DNA of 9,838 nt, taken from assembly GCA_015057205.1 (NCBI GenBank), contig SVEW01000088.1, positions 1 to 9,838 on the forward strand. The letters are read 5' to 3'. Of the stretch, positions 5,714-9,838 are shown in pieces (position 1 is the stretch's first letter; the number at the start of each line of letters is the position of its first letter). Under the pieces are notes generated by a model. That model saw only the letters and a program-made list of their open reading frames with translations. It had not been told where the DNA came from and made no database searches. The stretch comes from Lachnospiraceae bacterium. Lineage in GTDB: Bacteria; Bacillota; Clostridia; Lachnospirales; Lachnospiraceae. The position numbers were made by a program, and so were the translations under genes.

Positions 5714-6674
5714 GGAACACCTCCTCTGCCCGGATACGCGGGTCTATCCGCTCGTTAATGGCCTGCGCAATCATATTGCCCAGAATCACCGTAATTCCGG
5801 ATAAAATACACAACACCATCAATAGATTATAATCCTTAAACCGCGCCGATTCATAAGCCAGCTTTCCGATGCCCGGAAAGGAAAATACCGTTTCCACAAT
5901 GTAGGTTCCACCCAAAATATGTGGAATGGAAATCGCCATCAAGCTAAAATAACTTGGCAACAAGTTGCGCAAACAATGTCGATACAGAATCTGTCTTCTG
6001 GACAAGCCTTTTGCCTTAGCCAAAAGCACATAATCCGTCCGTATCTCTTCCAAAATCTTATTTCGTATCATATAGGCATAGTACCAAAGATGCCCCAATA
6101 CCACCACCGTCATTGGCAAAATCAAATGCCACACCCGATCTGCTAATGAGTCTTCTGTAAGGCTGTGGGCTCCACTGCTTGGCAACACCTGCAGTTCTAC
6201 CGCAAATATTAAAATCAGCATTAAAGAAACCCAAAATTCTGGGATGCAACTTGTAATCGTACCAACCTTACAAATAATACGATCTATCCAATGTTCCTCA
6301 TACAACGCGCATACGATTCCAATCAGTAATGCCAGACCAAATGTCAGTACAAAACCGATTCCACCCAGAACCAACGTATAGGGAAGTCTTGACAAAACCA
6401 CTTCTATTACATCCTGTTTATATTTATAGGAAATACCAAAATCGCCTTTTACCGCACTCTGCATCCATTTTCCATACTGTGTCAAAATCGGCTCATCAAG
6501 CCCCAGTTTATTCTCTGCCCAAGCTCGTTCTGCCGGAGTCATCTTCTCCACCCGGTCTCCATAATAGGACAAAAGCGGATCTCCCGGAGCCAGTCTGGAA
6601 ATGGCAAATACCAGGAAGCTTAACACCAGAACGCTTACAAAAAACACGAGTATTCGTCCAATTATCTTTCGCAT
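5700..6674 (-). CDS. ABC transporter permease, DppB/OppB/NikB type
   Basis: Inner-membrane permease, first of the pair. The 324 residues fit the family. The N-terminal membrane helix (about 5-27) runs into the typical SRLAPGDPL segment (26-34). The external stretch with LGLDEPILTQYGKW (57-70) and GDFGISY (77-83) is a family hallmark. Further helices lie near 98-124, 140-163, 183-203, 243-262 and 283-305. The EAA loop contacting the ATPase is at about 214-245 (DYVLLAKAKGLSRRQI). The start is preceded by AAGGAGG and overlaps the ATPase gene's end by 13 bases, so the two are probably translated in a coupled way. It forms a heterodimer with the next gene's product. Confidence 0.93.
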   Translation of the reverse strand: MRKIIGRILVFFVSVLVLSFLVFAISRLAPGDPLLSYYGDRVEKMTPAERAWAENKLGLDEPILTQYGKWMQSAVKGDFGISYKYKQDVIEVVLSRLPYTLVLGGIGFVLTFGLALLIGIVCALYEEHWIDRIICKVGTITSCIPEFWVSLMLILIFAVELQVLPSSGAHSLTEDSLADRVWHLILPMTVVVLGHLWYYAYMIRNKILEEIRTDYVLLAKAKGLSRRQILYRHCLRNLLPSYFSLMAISIPHILGGTYIVETVFSFPGIGKLAYESARFKDYNLLMVLCILSGITVILGNMIAQAINERIDPRIRAEEVFHDER

Positions 6675-8497
6675 GGCGCACCCTCCTTATGAATTTTTGG
6701 CACAGCTGCTAACAATTCTTTTGTGTAAGCATGCTTTGGATTCGCAAAAATCTCTGCCGTATCGCCCACTTCCACCAGTTCTCCATTCTTCATAACCCCC
6801 ACCCGGTCGCAAAGGAACTCCACCATAGCCAAGTCATGCGCTATGAAAATTATGGAAAATCCATGCTCTTTCTGCAAATGTTTAAACAGGTTTATAATTT
6901 GAGCCTGTATAGATACATCCAATGCTGCAATGGGCTCATCCGCTATTAACAGCTTCGGGTCCGTTGCCACCGCCCTGGCAATGGCAACACGCTGCCGCTG
7001 TCCTCCTGACAATTCTCCCGGATATTTTTGCATGCTTTGTTCATCAATTCCCACATAGGATAGCTGGAAAATAGCCTCTTTTTCCAACGATCCGCGCTTT
7101 GGTTTGATATGTTGAATGCGAAACGGCTCCGTCACCAGATAAGAAATTTTCTTTCGTTGATTCAAACTGGACGTAGAGTCCTGAAAAATCATCTGTCGTT
7201 CCATCTGTAGTCGCTTTTTATATTTTTTCCGTGCCCCTTTGTCATGCACCGGAATTCCATCGTAAAATACTTCTCCTACGTAATCCGTATACACATCCAT
7301 CAGGCACCGGGCTACTGTGGATTTGCCCGATCCGGACTCGCCTACCAGCCCAAAAATTTCACCTTCTTTTACAGAAAAACTCACATCCTTTACTGCCACA
7401 AACCGGCGTTTTCCCGGCATCCGAAATTCCTTTGTCAAGTGATTTACCCGAACAATCTCTCCGGTATCTTTCTTTTTCTCATGCACATGCGTATGCCCAT
7501 CTGTATACATAATCGGATTTGTAAAGGTTACCTTTGGCGCTTTTTCATGCAACAGCCAGGTGGCCGCCTGATGGGTTGGCGATACGTCAAAAAGAGGCGG
7601 TTCCTCTTCATAATCTATGGCCAACGCATACTCATTTCGCACAGCAAAAGGATCTCCTTTTGGCAATGTCAACAAACTCGGAGGCATTCCCGGAATCGTC
7701 GCTAATTCTTCCTTTCCTTTGGAAAACTCCGGCAGGGATTGCAACAGCCCCCAGGTATAGGGATGGCGCGGATCTCTGAAAATCTCTTCTCTGGTACCGA
7801 TTTCTACAATCCTTCCGGCATACATCACTGCAACTCTATCCGCCACCTGATTTACCACACGCAAATCATGGGATACAAAAATAGTTGCCATCTGCATTTT
7901 TGTCTGAATCTCTTTTAAAAGCTGCAATATCTGCGCTTGTATCGTCACATCCAATGCCGTTGTCGGCTCATCTGCCAACAGCACCTGCGGATTATTGGCA
8001 AGTGCAATGGCCAAGACGCTTCTTTGCCGCATGCCACCGGAAAACTCGTAGGAATACTGTTTTGCCCTAAGTTCCGGCTGGTCAATGCCAACAAGCGAAA
8101 GTAACTCATACACCCGCTTTTTTACATCTTCTTTTAACATATATGGCTGATGCATATAAATAGCTTCCGCAATCTGACTTCCTATGGTCATGGTTGGATT
8201 CAACGCTGTCAGCGGATCCTGGAAAATCATAGAAAAGAAGCTGCCTCGGAGCTTTCTCTTTTGCTTTTCTTTCAGAAGCAAAAGGTTCTCACCCCGGACA
8301 ACTACTTCTCCACTTGCGGCGCCATTCCCCGGTAACAATCCCATAATCGCCTTACATAAAGCACTTTTGCCACAGCCGGATTCCCCGACTATGGCAAGTA
8401 CTTCACCTGTTTTCAGCGAAAAAGATATATCACGTACGGCATGCACCGTTCCTTGTTTCGTTTGAAAATTTACACTTAAGTGTTTTACATCTAACAT
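6662..8497 (-). CDS. Fused double ATP-binding protein (DppD-DppF type) of a peptide/nickel ABC importer
   Basis: Cytoplasmic ATPase that powers the importer; two nucleotide-binding domains normally encoded separately are joined in one chain. Numbered from the ATG at 8497 (611 residues), domain 1 has Walker A GESGCGKS (38-45), Q-loop Gln93, signature SGGMRQR (153-159), Walker B VLLADEP (172-178) and His210. Domain 2 has GESGSGKS (386-393), Q-loop Gln439, LSGGQRQR (496-503), LLIADEP (516-522) and His554. All catalytic motifs are intact in both halves. The oligopeptide-family tail of domain 1 (about 269-316) lacks the cysteines usual there, and a linker with HTHVH (336-340) joins the halves. The start is uncertain. 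The frame is open to an ATG at 8512, but neither ATG has a good ribosome site. The ATG at 8497 forms a TAATG stop-start overlap with the binding-protein gene and gives the family's usual N-terminus (MLDVKHLSVNF). Confidence 0.94.
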   Translation of the reverse strand: MLDVKHLSVNFQTKQGTVHAVRDISFSLKTGEVLAIVGESGCGKSALCKAIMGLLPGNGAASGEVVVRGENLLLLKEKQKRKLRGSFFSMIFQDPLTALNPTMTIGSQIAEAIYMHQPYMLKEDVKKRVYELLSLVGIDQPELRAKQYSYEFSGGMRQRSVLAIALANNPQVLLADEPTTALDVTIQAQILQLLKEIQTKMQMATIFVSHDLRVVNQVADRVAVMYAGRIVEIGTREEIFRDPRHPYTWGLLQSLPEFSKGKEELATIPGMPPSLLTLPKGDPFAVRNEYALAIDYEEEPPLFDVSPTHQAATWLLHEKAPKVTFTNPIMYTDGHTHVHEKKKDTGEIVRVNHLTKEFRMPGKRRFVAVKDVSFSVKEGEIFGLVGESGSGKSTVARCLMDVYTDYVGEVFYDGIPVHDKGARKKYKKRLQMERQMIFQDSTSSLNQRKKISYLVTEPFRIQHIKPKRGSLEKEAIFQLSYVGIDEQSMQKYPGELSGGQRQRVAIARAVATDPKLLIADEPIAALDVSIQAQIINLFKHLQKEHGFSIIFIAHDLAMVEFLCDRVGVMKNGELVEVGDTAEIFANPKHAYTKELLAAVPKIHKEGAPCER

Positions 8498-9838
8498 TAG
8501 TTCAACGTCCATTCTGCAACATTCCAGAAAATACCAACACCATGATGTCCTAACACAGTATCTTTGCTGATTCCGGAAACGTTTGATTTTGCAACGTAAT
8601 TCGCATCAATGTAGCAAATAAAAGTATACGCCGGATCTTTTGCAAGCTCTTCCTGGAATTTGCCATATGCTTCTTTACGTTTATCTGTTTCTTCTGTCTG
8701 ACGCGCTTCCATCAGATATTTGTCTACTTTTTCATTGGAGTAGCTGTTGTAGTTTGCCCCTTTTTCGGTTCCAAATACCTTGTAGGTATGATCATCTGCA
8801 TCAAACGGACTTCCCCATCCAATAAGGAAAGCTTCCTGTCCGCCCCAGTCAATTTTGGACGGAACTTCTACTTTCATCTCGATACCTACTGCCGCTAACT
8901 GCTGACTTGCTGCCTGTGCGATATCAACACGCACCTGATCTCCCACCTTACAGTTACAGGTAAAAGAAACTTTCTTTCCATCACGATAGTAGAATCCATC
9001 GTCTTTTTTCTCACATCCTGCTTTTACCAGCACTTCTTCTGCCTTCTTGGTATCATAGGAATACTGTTCCACATTCTCGTTGTTGTAGATGTTTCTCTGC
9101 AGTGGTCCGTATGCAATCATTCCCTGTCCAAGAATTACCGCATCAATAATGGCCTGGCGGTCAATTGCATAGTTGATTGCCGGAATCAAATCTTTATTCT
9201 TCTTCCAATATTCATTTGCAAAATTGTACATAATTCCACGATAGTCGCTTGTCAACATATCGTAGCAGGTAAATCCGTCTTTATCCTTGAAATTCTGTGC
9301 ATCCTTCGGTGTAAGCTGCGCCAAATCAAGCTCACCGGACTGCATCTGAATTGCTTTAGCATTATCATCTTCTACAATTTTGAAAATAATCTTATTAATC
9401 TTCGGCTCTCCCTTGAAGTAATCTTTGTTCTTTACCAGGGTAATTGCCTGTCCTTCTTCCCATTTTTCTAATTTGTATGGGCCTGTTCCTACCGGATTTC
9501 TAAAGTAATCGGACTCCTGCATATTCTCGCCTTCCAATAAATGTTTCGGAAGAATTCCCATGGTCATGTAGTCCAAAAATGCCACATTCGGTGCTTCCAA
9601 TGTAAACGCTACCGTATTGTCATCCACTACTTTAATCTCTTTTACATCTTCAAAATTCGGTGCATTCTCGGAACCATTATCCGGATTCATAATCGCTTCG
9701 ATGGTAAATTTCACATCCTCTGCTGTGAATGGCTTACCATCGTGCCATTTCACACCCTCTTCCAAATGGAAGGTATAAGTACATGTATCTTTATCGTATT
9801 CCCACTCTTTTGCAAGTCCAGGAATTACTTCGTTCTTA
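8497..9838 (-). CDS. ABC transporter substrate-binding protein, solute-binding family 5 (5' end missing)
   Basis: Extracellular binding protein that delivers solute to the importer; in Gram-positives it is normally a lipoprotein. The 446 visible residues are the mature body. The signal peptide and lipobox lie to the right of the window. Family 5 hallmarks include GLAKEWEY followed by HLEEGVKWHDGKPFTAEDV near the visible start, the conserved VGTGPYKLEKW block about 40% of the way in, a hinge region with GELDLAQL, and a conserved ending, FWNVAEWTLN. The frame is open to base 9837 with matching family sequence, so the TTG at 9765 is not a true start. The Asp/Glu/His-rich stretch DADDHTYKVFGTEKG is near the pocket-forming C-terminal lobe. 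Peptide, nickel and metal-chelate binding are all possible for this family. It is the first visible gene of the operon and is joined to the ATPase by TAATG. Confidence 0.94.
   Translation of the reverse strand, partial: KNEVIPGLAKEWEYDKDTCTYTFHLEEGVKWHDGKPFTAEDVKFTIEAIMNPDNGSENAPNFEDVKEIKVVDDNTVAFTLEAPNVAFLDYMTMGILPKHLLEGENMQESDYFRNPVGTGPYKLEKWEEGQAITLVKNKDYFKGEPKINKIIFKIVEDDNAKAIQMQSGELDLAQLTPKDAQNFKDKDGFTCYDMLTSDYRGIMYNFANEYWKKNKDLIPAINYAIDRQAIIDAVILGQGMIAYGPLQRNIYNNENVEQYSYDTKKAEEVLVKAGCEKKDDGFYYRDGKKVSFTCNCKVGDQVRVDIAQAASQQLAAVGIEMKVEVPSKIDWGGQEAFLIGWGSPFDADDHTYKVFGTEKGANYNSYSNEKVDKYLMEARQTEETDKRKEAYGKFQEELAKDPAYTFICYIDANYVAKSNVSGISKDTVLGHHGVGIFWNVAEWTLN

Noticed and set aside
5130..5804. 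224-residue plus-strand open frame
   Set aside because: It lies entirely opposite the two permease genes, whose products are convincing; it has no ribosome site or recognisable domain.
8497..9765. Binding-protein gene starting at the TTG at 9765
   Set aside because: Conserved family 5 sequence continues upstream in frame to the window edge, and there would be no signal peptide.

Overview
The window looks like a low-to-moderate G+C Gram-positive chromosome, most likely a gut-type Clostridia/Lachnospiraceae relative. The grounds are strong AGGAGG ribosome sites, consensus sigma-A promoters, a fused two-ATPase peptide/nickel-type ABC transporter and a small Arc-type repressor. The family assignment is inference; no 16S or other marker gene is present. 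Almost every gene is on the minus strand. The only clear plus-strand gene is a small DNA-binding protein.

Left region (1 to about 1850), visibly AT-rich and mobile in character: the N-terminal 241 residues of a C5-cytosine DNA methyltransferase (cut by the window edge), a complete 203-residue serine recombinase, and, divergent from it, a 51-residue ribbon-helix-helix (Arc-type) protein. A perfect 15-bp inverted repeat brackets the recombinase gene, the layout expected of an invertible segment that carries its own invertase. The divergent promoter region holds two copies of a 15-bp direct repeat plus ACTTA/TAAGT half-sites, good candidates for operators of the small repressor.

Middle region (1846-2480), without genes: two closely related hairpin terminators flank a degenerate tandem array of about 63-bp units. 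Each of its five units starts with a 36-37 bp palindromic core. The geometry resembles CRISPR but the content does not.

Right region (2481-9838), housekeeping and transport: proC (pyrroline-5-carboxylate reductase) with its own promoter and terminator; a secreted two-domain protein of unknown function with its own promoter; and a tightly packed transporter operon transcribed right to left. The operon order is family 5 substrate-binding protein (5' end missing), fused double ATPase, DppB-type permease and DppC-type permease, with coding regions overlapping by 1 to 14 bases. Together they form a complete ABC importer for peptides, nickel or a similar small solute. A possible 28-codon ORF with a ribosome site follows the last permease gene.
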